In this document: positions 45,118 through 55,907 of the stretch, piece after piece
Position numbering within the stretch: position 1 is the stretch's first letter
Layout: each line of letters opens with the position of its first letter
Assembly: GCA_018350325.1 (NCBI GenBank)
Contig: JAEVLN010000004.1
Location: 1,550,001 to 1,614,000 of the forward strand
Length of the DNA: 64,000 nt
Direction: 5' to 3'
DNA from: Globodera rostochiensis
Lineage: Eukaryota > Nematoda > Chromadorea > Rhabditida > Heteroderidae
Made by a program: the position numbers and the translations under genes
The notes under the pieces: generated by a model
Seen by the model: the letters and a program-made list of their open reading frames with translations, nothing else
Databases searched by the model: none
Told to the model about the DNA's origin: nothing

Positions 45118-46411
45118 TCATCTTCTGTCCTTGTCCTCCGGAATGCTTTTGCACGCGTCGGTTGCATTTCGCAGATTGTAATGCACTTTGTCAAAGTCGC
45201 AGAAGCCGCACGTTTTGCGACATGCACGAAAGGCCATGTACGGGCTGCAAATGTGGGGGGGGGGGGGGGGGAGGACATTAAATGGTTGCGGGAACTGTTT
45301 CATCCCCCTGAACTTCTTCACTAATTTGGGAGGCTGTTCAAGACCGGAGATCACCCAACTAATTATAGGACAAGCAATTAGTCATTGTTTTGATGCCAGC
45401 TTTGTGATTTGGGAACAAAATCCAATTTTGATTGAAAACAAATTAATGAAATTAAATTTTTTATAGAGAAATAATTTATTTTTGAATAATTAAAATTAAT
45501 TAATTAATGCATTGATTGCCTGTAGCCACTGCATGACCACTGCTTGTAGGTCTCAAAATCGGTCGGGAGGGGGAAAAAAATTACAGAAATGATTTGTTGT
45601 CACAAAATTTAAACACTTACCCACACATCCTGATCATTCACATATCTTTAAACAAAAAAATAAAAATTTAAATTTATTTTCGCGCAAATTCATTGGCGAA
45701 ACACTTTTTGCAAAATGATGCGCCGTATCGATCATCACAATTCATTCGCACCAGCGACTGCGCGATTCGATCGTAGGGAATTGAGCGTTTAAAGCGATTA
45801 CCTAAAAGAATTTAAAAATAAATATATTAAAATTAGAGCCGAGCCCGGACTTGTGGAACGATCGAGAGTTTGATCAAAATCTCGAAAATCTCGACGAGAT
45901 TTCGATCAGTCTGGGCTCTAATTAAAACATCTAAAATAAAGACAATAAACAAACACTTACACGTGCTGCAGCATTGAATTAACCTACAAATTCAACCAAT
46001 AAAACAAATTGAAAATTTTAAAAATTTAATTTAAAATAAACTTTTTTCTTAGTAAAAATATTCACCGAAATTCAATGTCGTTATTGCAACGACGCGCAAA
46101 ATGCACGCGTTTTTCATGCCGTAAGCGCTGACATACCGACGAACTTAGCGTGTCCATACAGCTGTTTTATTTATTTAGAATTTTTATAACAAAATTTTTT
46201 ATTTTAAATAATAATATTTATTCATTTTAATGACGGAAAAGTGTCATTTTTTGCCACACTTACCATGGCGGTCTGGATGTTTTTTGATGCGCTAAACATT
46301 GACAATTAAAATAAGCCCAAAGAAAATATGTCCCCAAAATGCACCCAAAATTAAAGTAAGCGAGCCGAAAAGCGCGAGAAGTCCATTCAAAGAAACAATT
46401 GCTGAGCACAT
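45118..46411 (-). CDS. Two-domain ShKT protein, likely secreted or membrane-anchored
   Basis: ShKT modules are six-cysteine folds common in worm secreted proteins; the function here is unknown. ShKT 1: CMDTLSSSVCQRLRHEKRV, then CNNDIEFR spliced to LIQCCSTC. ShKT 2, assembled from several short exons: NCDDRYGASFCKK, YVNDQDVW, TYKQC, PYMAFRACRKTCGFCD. Both show the C-x-D start and the C-x2-TC-x2-C end. The C-terminus is NATDACKSIPEDKDRR with TGA at 45118-45120. A hydrophobic N-terminal stretch (MCSAIVSLNGLLALFGSLTL, ATG at 46411) could be the signal or anchor, but I could not find a clean in-frame splice from it to the first ShKT exon, so the 5' end is tentative. The last intron carries a 16-18 nt G run (45,255-45,271). 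Confidence 0.68.
45835..45927. mobile_element. Short inverted-repeat element TTAGAGCC...GGGCTCTAAT
   Basis: About 93 bp bounded by ATTAGAGCCGAGCCCGGAC and TCTGGGCTCTAATT. The interior has TCTCGAAAATCTCGACGAGA. A related element is at 52,966-53,034, and similar half-copies are near 24,365-24,485 and 34,305-34,365. Intronic. Confidence 0.65.
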
Positions 46412-46902
46412 TTTAATTATTTTATCTTTAATTTAATTAATGTTTTAAACCACCCATTGTTAAATGACCCATTTTTATTGCGCAAATCTCTTAAAATTCG
46501 TAAAAAAAACTTGGGGACAAATTTGGACGAAAATAACCTCCAAAAATTGTGTGACCCAATTGAAATGGAGACGGGGGAATCCGGAATAGAGGGGCCGGGG
46601 ATTTGCTTACCCCAAATTGAAGGGGAAATGAATATTTGCGGATGGCTGAAAATGTGTTGAAGAAAACGATGAACGAAATAACATATTTTTGTGGAATTTT
46701 CTATTTATACTTTTTCTTAAAACGTTTTCGAAGAAAGACTCAATCAACGCTGTAAGCAACAATAATATTTTAAAAAAAAAGAAAGTTATTAGCCCTGGAC
46801 TGTTGTCCCCTCCAAGGACTCGGTATTTGCAAATGAAGTTTTTTTTTGTTCAGAATCAATTGGGTTGAACAAAAACAATAGAACTGAAAATTTAAAAATG
46901 TA
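46412..46902. other. Intergenic, no gene seen
   Basis: AT-rich spacer between the NFRKB-like stop and the ShKT gene. No conserved coding sequence recognised. Confidence 0.45.
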
Positions 46903-49025
46903 TCAATTTGGTGGCATTGTTTGGATTATGTTCATCTGCTGTTGGTGCTGTTTCTGCTTGGCCATCTGCTCAGTAATGCGAGAGAAATTACGTTCCGCTT
47001 GGAAAGAGATGCCGGCCCGCTCGTACACTTCCTCACTAAAATTTTTTTCAATAAATGAAATTTGGATGAATGTGATTTGTTTCTTGTACAGGGTGATGTC
47101 GTTGATGTCCAAACTGGGGCAGTCGGGCTCCGTCTCGCGCAAATTTGCGTATTCTCGGTACAGCGTTTGCACATCATTTGCCCGACTCGGCTGGTACAGG
47201 TCTAAGTCCGCGCCCGACAACTTCGGCTCGTACAACGTACTGCGCGCATTCGGCGCCGCCGGGGCCACATCTTCGCTGTCCTCTGTTTTATTTTAAAAAT
47301 TAAATGCAAATTGTTCTTGCCCATTAAATGATTGATTTTTGGGAAATTTAAGGCCCAAAAAAACCGGTACACATCGGTTCAGTGCCCACGGTTCAGTGCC
47401 GGACGGTTCAGTGCCGCACGGTTCAGTGCCGCACGGTTCAGTGCCAGCGATTGAAAGGCTATAACTTTTTTTAAACTCAACCAAATCAAACAATCAAGAT
47501 GTCATTGGAAAGCTCTAAGCTTTTAAAAGCTATTGTTAAGCCAAAGTTAATCAATTAGAAAATTAGTGAAAAAGTTATTTTGATAAAACTTTAAAAACCC
47601 CTTGATTTTGCGTGTTTTTTCACATTAAACTTTTTTAAACCAATTAAACCGCTTGGTTTATTTTTTAAATGATTCATCTCATTTAAAGCTTTCCAATGAC
47701 ATCTTGATTGTTTGATTTGGTTGAGTTTAAAAACAGTTATAGACTTTTTAAGTGCTGGCACTGAACCGTGCGGCACTGAACCGTGGGCACTGAACCGTCC
47801 GGCACTGAACCGTGGGCACTGAACCGATCGCCGCCGCAAAAAAACATCGATTTTTTTTTTCTTGAATTTTCTGTTCAAATGGACTGAAATCTTTTGAGGG
47901 AAAAATGGAATTTGTCGAAAAAGCACCTGTCGCGGAGTCATCCGACGAAACTTCAGCCTCCCCTTGTCCCGCTCTGACGCGACATTCTCGAATTATTCTT
48001 TAAACCAATTTTAAAATTTCCAAGAAAACATCAAATTTTAGAACCTTCGGGCTCGTAGATGGGCTCGCGCTCGGACCTCTTTATGTTTAGCCAATTTACG
48101 AGTGGAAAGGAAGCTGTGCGGGTTCAATTTCACATTTTCATCGTACACATTGAGCCGCGTGGCCTGCTCCAAAAGGACCTGAATTTTTTGGGAAATTTTG
48201 GGGGAATAAACGTTAAAAAAAGGCATTTTTGTCAAGAATAATTTTGGCCATTTTTAAATTTATGCCACCTTTTTTAGTTGAATTTAAGAAAACAAAACCG
48301 ACATGGGAATTGATCAGAAGCGTTTTCAGCAAATTCATTTGATAATGGCGAATGTAATGGTCGTAGAGCACCCGTCGATGATCCCTCAATTGGACTTGTT
48401 CGGGTGAGCTGAAATAACCGTCTGAAAAAATTGGGAAAATGGCGTCAAGTCGATGTTCGGACTAACTTCGAATTCGCGCAAAAAATTTGTCCAACGGATT
48501 GCCAAAACAGAAATTCGGGTCGTTGGTGAACGCGCAGCTGAGCAACTTGTCCAGGGCACGACTCCGATCAAATTTGGTGGCGGTAGTGATCGAAGGCAGT
48601 GGAAGAAAGTTCTGAAGATGAACAAAATTCGTTCATTCAGTTTTTTTATAAGTTGGACGATTAAAAATTGTTTTTAAAAAAACCAAAAAAACTGGCATAA
48701 ATCGAACAGTTTAACGCTTTACACAAACCTCGAGATGGTCACGCGACGTCTGCGAAAGGGACCAAAAGGTTTTCGGGCTGAGCACAGAACAAAAGATGCT
48801 CTTCTAAAATAAATATTAAAAATTTGGCGATTTTAGCAAAAAACAAAAACAAAAAATTTAACACACATCGGCCAGCAGAGCGCTCGGTACGGCAATAAGC
48901 TCACCGCCCAGCAACAATTTTTCGCTGGTTGTGGCCAAATTGGCACCATTGGTGGACGGAGAATCGGCGGCCGCTATGGTTGAGGCCAAAGCGGTGACAG
49001 TTCCGGCTGAGGCTGAGCCAATCAT
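46903..49025 (-). CDS. NFRKB: NFRKB-like (INO80G) DEUBAD-domain protein, short
   Basis: NFRKB is an INO80 chromatin-remodelling subunit whose DEUBAD domain binds and inhibits UCH37. From an ATG at 49025 (an upstream exon is possible) the exons give SEKLLLGGELIAVPSALLAD, SIFCSVLSPKTFWSLSQTSR, DPNFCFGNPLDKFF, DGYFSSPEQVQLRDHRRVLY, then VLLEQATRLNVYDEN, RRIIRECRVRAGQGEAEVSS and TEDSEDV. These follow human NFRKB residues in order (CLLGGTRVSLPEDLLEDPEI, SLSTWQEVLS, ENFRFGNPL, DGHFNPEVVKYRQ, LLEMARR, SSDEED). The 3' exon is helical/Gln-rich and ends MNIIQTMPPN at 46903. At roughly 370 residues it is far shorter than human NFRKB (about 1,300) and lacks the winged-helix part. One intron carries a 454 bp foldback. 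Confidence 0.82.
47374..47827. mobile_element. 454 bp foldback element in NFRKB-like intron
   Basis: Outer parts are tandem copies of a 12-17 bp unit (CGGTTCAGTGCC with variable CCA/GCA/GGA) on the left, and its reverse complement (GGCACTGAACCG) on the right. Inside them are unique inverted arms including CAACCAAATCAAACAATCAA and GATGTCATTGGAAAGCT. The centre near 47,560-47,640 is AT-rich. No coding capacity. Confidence 0.85.
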
Positions 49026-49707
49026 AATAAAACCAATGTCTGCAAAGAATTTTACAAATTAGAAAGTCTAAATTTTAAGAAAAGGGACAAAAAGTGCAGT
49101 ATGACATTTCATCCACTAACCCAAAAACGACATTTCATCCAGGCGACATTTCATCCACTAACCCAAAAACGACACTTCATCCAGGCGACATTTCATCCAC
49201 TAACAAAATACGACATTTCCTCCATGCTTTCCAATTGTAACAACGCCAAATGTATGTAATTTGAAAAAATAATTTATGCTCATTTTCATTTTGTCTTTCG
49301 AGAAAATAAATCGAGTTTGACCGTTCTTCAAAGTTCGAACTTCGAATACAAGGATCTACTTAATTCGCATACATAGAGTTTACAGAGTAAATAAAACATA
49401 ATTACCTACCCTATCCAACGCGAGTTTTTCAGTTTGGAGCCAACCATTTTGTTAGATTAAATCATGTGTAATGCCCTCGTTAATAATTTGACACGTTTTC
49501 TTTTTTAGTGCAATATAAATTTACATTTTTTATTTGATGCAATTTATTATCAAATATAAAGCTAGATAAGAAGCATGCATGTGAATAAAGAGTTGTCTTT
49601 ATCGACGGACACATATTTTTTGGTGATAATATTGAGACATTTGATTCCAGGATTGCATCGTTCGGCTCCTTTCCGATAAGACCACCATCATTATTTTCCT
49701 TTCACTT
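49026..49707. other. Divergent spacer with CATTTCATCCA repeats
   Basis: Upstream of the NFRKB-like gene (minus) and the next plus-strand gene. At 49,100-49,215 there is a short tandem array of GACATTTCATCCACTAACCC and ACGACATTTCATCCAGGC. No coding exon seen. Confidence 0.55.
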
Positions 49708-51427
49708 TTGTTGGTGATCAGCCAAACTTTGCTCCATTTTTTGTCACAAATGCAACGGGACAGTGCAAACGAATCAGAGGAACAAAGTGCAACGCGTTCA
49801 GACGACGCGTCCGGCAACGGCAACACAGCGTCCACGACGGACAAAGACAGCGGACAGTGGAGCGGAGCAGAACAGCAGCAACAACAGGCATTTTGATTGA
49901 TCGGCTTTTGCTTTGGCACTCTTATATTAGCATTTTTTGACTCAGATTTATGAATGAGTCTTGGCGGGAATTCTCTGGGCCACCAAAAATATTTTGAATT
50001 TAGAGCAATCAAGACTGGACCCGGATTCAGGGTTCCGCAAATACATATAATGGATTGTAATTTTAAAAGAGTGCTTTTTTATATTTAATTTAAATTACAA
50101 TAAATTTAGTCATCCAATCTCCCTGACGCCAGTTCAGTCGAAAGTCAATCGCAATCGTCCACAGTGACTTCAAATTCGGGCGCTGCAAGCAGCGATTCGG
50201 GCGGGGAAAAAGCGGAGACTGAGGACGACGAACTGAACATGGGACCGGCCGGGGCTGGTGTGGGCGAGGAGGAGGACGGCTCGTCACCTTGCGCATGTGT
50301 TCAGTGCGAGGTTGGGGCAAATGGCTTTGTACATTCTGAACGAACCAATAAAATGTTGGACACATTGTTTTTTAGGTTTGCATGGCCGAAAATTGGTGGC
50401 GGATGGCGGCCTACCAAAACACATTGCATCAGCAGCAACATGGCCAAACGGACGGCGATTCATCAGGGGGCACGTCCAACGATTCAAACGGTTTTTATGT
50501 TTTCTTTGGCGACTCATCTCCGGACAATTTTATAGTAATAGGGTTACCCTCACCCATTGTGCATTGAACGTTCAATTTCGTGCATTTTAAACGATTTTGT
50601 GACATAGCATCCTTTTTGAAACATATAAATTTTGAACTAATGGAGAGAACCGCCTCAATGTACAGAATCTAATTGCTCAAGAAATCACGAAAAAAAATTG
50701 AATACAGAAATGTAGATTTTTGTTTTAGAATTTTTTATATTTAAAAATAATTTAGCAAATCATCAGCAGGGCTTTGACGTGCCGTCCAATGCGTCCACGG
50801 GACTTGATCTGATTGGCTCGGCCGCCACTTTGATTCTGAGCCAGCAACAGTTGTTGCAGCAAAGTGGGGGCGACGCAGCAGCGGCCTCTGAAGACCTTTT
50901 GCGCGCCGACTTTTCCATGCCAAAATTGCGCGAGTTCTTCGAGTGCCAAAAGGCCATGGGCGTGCCAAACTTTCCCGAAGATTTTGGTTTGTTTTGCATT
51001 TTTACGAATTTGGACACAAAATTCGATCCTAAATCCGTATTAAGATTTTATTTACTATTTTAAAATTTTAGACGAGTTTTGGCTGCTCGTGGTGAAGGCA
51101 CGGCTCTTCAACGTGTTCAAATACCGCGGCCCCGAAGCGTACAATCGAATTGTGCTGAAAATTCGTGACATTGCGCGTCAGTTTCGCGCTCAGGTTAAGA
51201 GCCCGTATGTATGGGACTGGGAGTGGATTTACCGCGACTGTTGTACAAAAAAAAATTGTTCAAATTTTAAAATGATGATTTCTTTTTTTGGAATGTATAT
51301 TAATATTTTTTTAAAGGTTGAGGAGAGCGAGCGCAATGAAATGGCAGAGCAGACCAAAAAGGAGAAGGTAAATAAATGGACGGCTTTTCGTAAAACATTT
51401 ATGGATTTATTTTAGACGAGCAGTTGA
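49708..51427 (+). CDS. Unrecognised acidic, Ser/Gln-rich protein with C-terminal helical domain
   Basis: I do not recognise the family. ATG at 49708 or 49750 (MQRDSANESEEQSATRSDDA) opens a disordered N-terminus. A splice near 49,858 (CA|GTGG to CAG|TTCAGTC) would be in phase with SVESQSQSSTVTSNSGAASS. It continues into a Cys-containing stretch SPCACVQCE joined to VCMAENWWRMAAYQNTLHQQ. Then NHQQGFDVPSN, LIGSAATLILSQQQLLQQSG, ASEDLLRADFSMPKLREFFE and KAMGVPNFPEDF. The best-ordered part follows: DEFWLLVVKARLFNVFKYRG, PEAYNRIVLKIRDIARQFRA. The gene ends EMAEQTKKEKTSS with TGA at 51425-51427. Acidic/Gln-rich composition with a CxxCxxC-like cluster suggests a nuclear protein, which is only inference. 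Confidence 0.6.
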
Positions 51428-51985
51428 CAAATGACGGTGTGCAAAAGCCCCAATGTGAACAGGGCAAGACTCAAAAAGGACTGTGAACCAAAATATGTTG
51501 GGACAAAATATTAAAACATATTTTTTTATTATACTTTTTTAAATGCCATGTACTTGAAGCTCAAAGAGAGAGAGAGAGGAAGTCTTAACGCTTTAAAAAA
51601 ATAATTTTTTTTTCTCAAAAAGGTGACTTGTTGATCACTCTTGATTAGGTCTCCTCTTTAGGTTTGGGTACGTGGTGTGATCGGTGCTTCACGATTGTCT
51701 CTCTCTTTTTGACCCTTCCGGACATGTGTTTAGGTGTGGGGACAGCCGTCGATCAAAGTGTCATTTTGTGATCCGCGATCATATGAGCTCTGTCTTGTTC
51801 CTTCTCAATCATCCAACTTCTCTTATATATTTTGCGCGCTCATTTGACTGCTAAATTATGCAAATAATGGATAAATTCTTTAATTTATTGTTTTGAATGC
51901 ATTGTGATAAATTGTTGAGTTTCATTTTGTAACTTTGAATTCATTACAAAACAATTGTTGTCTCGGTTAGTTGTACTTTCTGAAG
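51428..51985. other. Intergenic, no gene seen
   Basis: Spacer between two plus-strand genes. A GAGAGAGAGAGG stretch lies at about 51,567. No coding sequence recognised. Confidence 0.5.
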
Positions 51986-53505
51986 ATGACGGCAATCATC
52001 GACGAGGACCCGTTGGGCGTCGAACATGGTTTGGCAATTGGGCTACTCTGGTTGGGCACCGATTCCTTTGTTTCGTTTTGGACATTTTTCTACTATCCAA
52101 AATTGCCTGATTTTATCCCCATTAAATTTGCTAAAAACGATCAAAAACCCTGCAAGATTTGTGATCTAATCCGTGCCCTGCTTCTGCTGATCAGAACCAA
52201 AACGGGCATTAGCAAATCTTTTCAGTGGACGAGGACCCCCGACAGGCGGACGGGAAGCCCGTAGACGAGGAGGAGGACCGTGAGGAGGTGTTTGTCAAGC
52301 CACTGATCACGTATGAACATGAAAACCGTCCAACCATTAAATTCAACAAAAAAAACGGTTCAGATATTACTGCCATTGTGGACAAATGGCAATGGTATTG
52401 TGATTTTCTCGAATAGAATTATTGTTTAATTTATTGTGATTGGTTTTTGGATTGCCGACACGGCCATTTCGCGGATGCCACTGCGCAGAAAGGACGGCGC
52501 CCGCGTGATCGATCCCAAACTGACGGTGGCCAAAACGTTCTGTGACCAGGGCGAGACTTTGTACATCCGTCGTCCAGAGGGAATGGAGCAGCAGTACAGA
52601 AAGTGGGGAGTGGGGGGACAAAAGCGATCGGGGAATTTTAAAATTGGATTTTTTGGAAAATTTATTGATTGGTTGGGGTGGGGTGGTATCGCCGAAAAAG
52701 TGATTGATCTTGTCAGGGAAATTGATCAAAAATTCTCTTTACATTGCGCAGGAATTGCAGTAACTGCAAAGCGCCACTCTTCTACCAACACCCGTTCAAC
52801 CAGCTCAGCGTCATCTTCATCTTTCGGGATGCACTCCTTTCTGCAAAGGAAATGGGCGGTTTGGCCGGCAAGAGTGAGGAGGAGAAGTCGCGCAAAGTGA
52901 CGTTGACCAAGCATGTGCGAAACCATGGTCGGCAATTGTTTTGTTGCTTATCTCAGAGTGATAGGGATTAGAGAAAGGACCGATCGAGATTCTCGATCGT
53001 AATCTCGATCGGTCCTCAAGTCCTTTCTCTAATAGGGATCAGTACAAACTCCGGATTCTGATTAGATTGATCTGATTGGGGAAAAAAATACTGTCTTTCT
53101 GATCAGTGAGTGTATCAAGTTGCGCAATATTCAATCATCTTGTAACCGATCTCAAAACTTTTGAAATGCACTCTTGGATTTTTAATAAGGAATGGACTTT
53201 TAGGCAAAGTGGGCTCAGTGACCGTGTCAACAATTGAGGAGGAGGACGAGGAAGTGGAGGCTCGCGAGCTCAACGAGTCCTACTCAATGAACGCGCGCAT
53301 TGTTGAAGAGGTGGGCATTTTTTTGTTGTTGTTGTTTTGTTAACAATCTTTCATATTAAACATTTCTGCGTTTCAGGCCATGCGACGTAAGGGAATGATT
53401 CGAAAGCGAATGTTGGGCCAAGAGGAGGAGGACGAGGAGCAATTGGCCGTGGGAGAAGGGGCGGTTGATCGAAAGAAAAAAGCGACAAAGGGCACTTTAC
53501 TTTAA
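51986..53505 (+). CDS. STEEP1 (STING ER exit protein / CXorf56) homologue
   Basis: Human STEEP1 promotes COPII-dependent export of STING; in animals without STING signalling its role is unknown. ATG 51986 ([14 protein letters not shown]) splices to [20 protein letters not shown] and EVFVKPLIT. The conserved body is [102 protein letters not shown] and KGTLL with TAA at 53503-53505, matching human [52 protein letters not shown] and MKGTLI. The human YYCLCG segment between the second and third exons is not found, and no AG acceptor precedes [12 protein letters not shown] at about 52,440; a noncanonical splice, a missing micro-exon or a defect are possible. Confidence 0.88.
52966..53034. mobile_element. 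Hairpin element in STEEP1 intron
   Basis: ATTAGAGAAAGGACCGATCG, AGATTCTCGATCGTAATCTC and GATCGGTCCTCAAGTCCTTT then CTCTAAT form a near-perfect hairpin of about 69 nt whose ends are TTAGAGAAAGGAC/GTCCTTTCTCTAA. Confidence 0.75.
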
Positions 53506-54383
53506 ATTTTTTTGATACATCATTACACATTTCGAACATCTTGAATTCCTATTCATGCGTGTTTTTTTCCATATAAGCCCTAAATACAATATATGTACTA
53601 ATTTGTAGTACTCAACAAATCAAGCCACCAGTTTGAATTGATAAGCCATTTTACCAAAAATTATTCCGTATCGGTACGGGCCGAACAGCTAACACTTGGT
53701 ACGATTTGAAGGCGTTGTCCGAACCCCATAAACCCGTGTTAAAAAAATGCGGGCAAATGTCGCCGACCTACAAGGGCAATACGGGCGGGGTAAACCCAAC
53801 TCATCCATACCCATCTCATCCATATCCAACTCATCCATTGAGCATAACTCGCTTCAACCTTAACCGATTTAGAAAGTCTTAAAGCCAATCGAAAGATCTC
53901 GAAGAGTTGAAGCTAACATTAAGTTAAACCTTTGTGATTGGACAAGTTCCAAAAAAGTTATGGCCAGAAAACTTGATAAAATTTAAAAATTTCGATTTTT
54001 GGGCAGTTTTCTGGCCATAACTTTTTTGAAACTTGTCCAATCACAAAGGTTTAACTTAATGTTAGCTTCAACTCTTCGAGATCTTTCGATTGGCTTTAAG
54101 ACTTTCTAAATCAGTTAAGGTTGAAGCGAGTTATGCTCAATGGATGAGTTGGATATGGATGAGATGGGTATGGATGAGTTGGGTGGGTCCCAATACGGGC
54201 TAATACCCGTAGAAAACCGTGTGGGCACAAAAAAGTACGGACCCATAAAAACCCGTATATGGGCCCGGCCGGTGTCGATGTCTACATACAATGAATTGGG
54301 AATAAACATTTATTTATCTATAACAAAAATAACATTACATTCAATCAAATGCATAACAAAATAACAATCGCAAATCTTTTCAC
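53506..54383. other. Convergent intergenic region holding a large palindrome
   Basis: 3' regions of STEEP1 and the coiled-coil gene. Outside the palindrome it has scattered TACGGGC/ACCCGT motifs on both sides (53,690-53,790 and 54,190-54,265). No gene seen. Confidence 0.6.
53794..54184. mobile_element. 391 bp near-perfect foldback
   Basis: Arms 53794-53972 and 54006-54184 are 179 bp each and inverse complements with only a few mismatches seen, around a 33-bp AT-rich spacer. The outer part has ACCCAACTCATCCATACCCA; the inner part has AGTTATGGCCAGAAAAC. No ORF. Equal arm lengths and high identity suggest a recent or self-correcting foldback element. Confidence 0.92.
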
Positions 54384-55237
54384 TCAATTCGCCATCCTTC
54401 TCTTTTCTGCCTTGGCCAGTAATTGCTCCGCCTTCGCCAGCACTTCCTCGTAAGCGTTCTTCGCCTTCACCAACTTCTGAGCGACAACGGCACCCTTTTG
54501 CATGTCTTCAACGTTTTTGTTGACACTTTTCTGCAGTAAAAAAGAACTTGAATCCAACCAATCACATTTTGAATTTCAAAAAAAAAACGAAATACCTCCA
54601 AATTGTGTCGCATCACGGACTGCTCGTGAACCTTCTTGTACATTTCCTTGTAGTTGACCTCGAGTTGCAGCATCTCAGTTTGCATCTTCAGAACTTCGTG
54701 CTGGTCCTGGAAGGCCAATGGCATTCGCGACTCCAGGGCGTCGATCGCCTGAAAAGCAAACAAATTAATCCGCAGCAGCAAACAACAGTTATGGGGAGGC
54801 ATCAGGGACGTATAACGGGGTAACGCGAAAAAGAATCTGACGCCAAATCTCAAAAATTTCGAATTAGATTTTCAAAAAATTCCTAATGATGCCTTCCTCG
54901 ACGGCACGTCCCCGTAGAAGACATAGTAACAGACAAAAAAAGCGCCTGAAACGAACCTCAACCAAGCCGTTGTTGATCTCCGGATACGCGCTGACGTTCG
55001 GGTCGATGTCAGGCTGAGGCAGCATCTGAGCATTGTCTTCAGCAAGTTTTCTGAAAAGAAAAAATTCTCATGAGAGTTCCTAATGAAATACCCCCCCCAC
55101 CCCTCCACTCACTTGAACATTTCCGGTACTTCGCGCGTTTGAATGGAAAAATCGGATTCCATTACGGATGAAACGATGCTGGAATGACTGGGGGGATTAT
55201 CGTCGGCGGAGGGAGTGAACGTGACGTGTTTTTTCAT
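54384..55237 (-). CDS. Small coiled-coil protein of about 170 aa, unrecognised
   Basis: Four exons. ATG 55237: MKKHVTFTPSADDNPPSHSS, IQTREVPEMFK. Second exon: KLAEDNAQMLPQPDIDPNVS, AYPEINNGLVE. Third: AIDALESRMPLAFQDQHEVL, KMQTEMLQLEVNYKEMYKKV, HEQSVMRHNLE. Fourth: KSVNKNVEDMQKGAVVAQKL, AYEEVLAKAEQLLAKAEKRR, with TGA at 54384-54386. The last two exons form an amphipathic coiled coil. Size and layout resemble BLOC/BORC or kinetochore-type subunits, but I cannot assign a family. The upstream region shares a block with the next gene's upstream region (see findings). Confidence 0.7.
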
Positions 55238-55907
55238 TTTTGTTTGTTGACAAAATGCTCAAAATCTAATTCTAAAAATGAATACATCTTTCCCAGAAAT
55301 TTTCATTATCAGTAAATAAAAAGACACAATTCTCGTAAATGAAATTTGCAATTGTAATGAGCTGGGGGAAATCAAGACATCGTCAATTGCGTATCATTTT
55401 AAATTACAAATAACAGGAAGAGTGGGCTGATTTGTGAGTAAAGCCGAGATTTCGACCGAGAATCTCGAAGCACTTGCTTTTTCTTGCCAAAAGTAGAAGC
55501 CCTAGAATGAATTAGATTCTGGCGGTTGCGCGTTCACATTACTGATTCAAACATACGGGTGGGTTGGGGCACACGTTGGTCAGAAATTTTTTTATTCGAG
55601 ACTGGATTTGGTTCTAGTCCGGTTTATGCGTCCCTTAAGCCTTTATGCGTCCCATAGAATTCTACACCAAATTTCTGATTTCGCGCTTTTTTCATGTCTT
55701 TGAACCGATTAGCCCCTTAACGTGACAAAATGCTTTTCGACCAATAAACTTTATTGATAAGCAACAACAACAAAAAGGATGGCAAAATGATTGAATGGTT
55801 GGAATAGTGACGGTGGACTTTGGAAAGTTTACAAAAATGGTCGACGTCTCATCAAAAATAGTCAGCAATTCCACCAATGCCAATCGCCCTTCTCTTCTTC
55901 CCTCCCG
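55238..55907. other. Upstream region of coiled-coil gene
   Basis: Noncoding. At 55,281-55,390 it contains a block with TCTTTCCCAGAAATTTTCAT, TATCAGTAAATAA and AAATTTGCAATTGTAATGAG that recurs at 56,823-56,945. Confidence 0.6.
55281..55390 (-). promoter_or_regulatory. Upstream block, copy A
   Basis: Lies 44-150 bp upstream of the coiled-coil gene's ATG. Same order of motifs as copy B (56,823-56,945). Either a duplicated promoter or a dispersed repeat. Confidence 0.5.
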
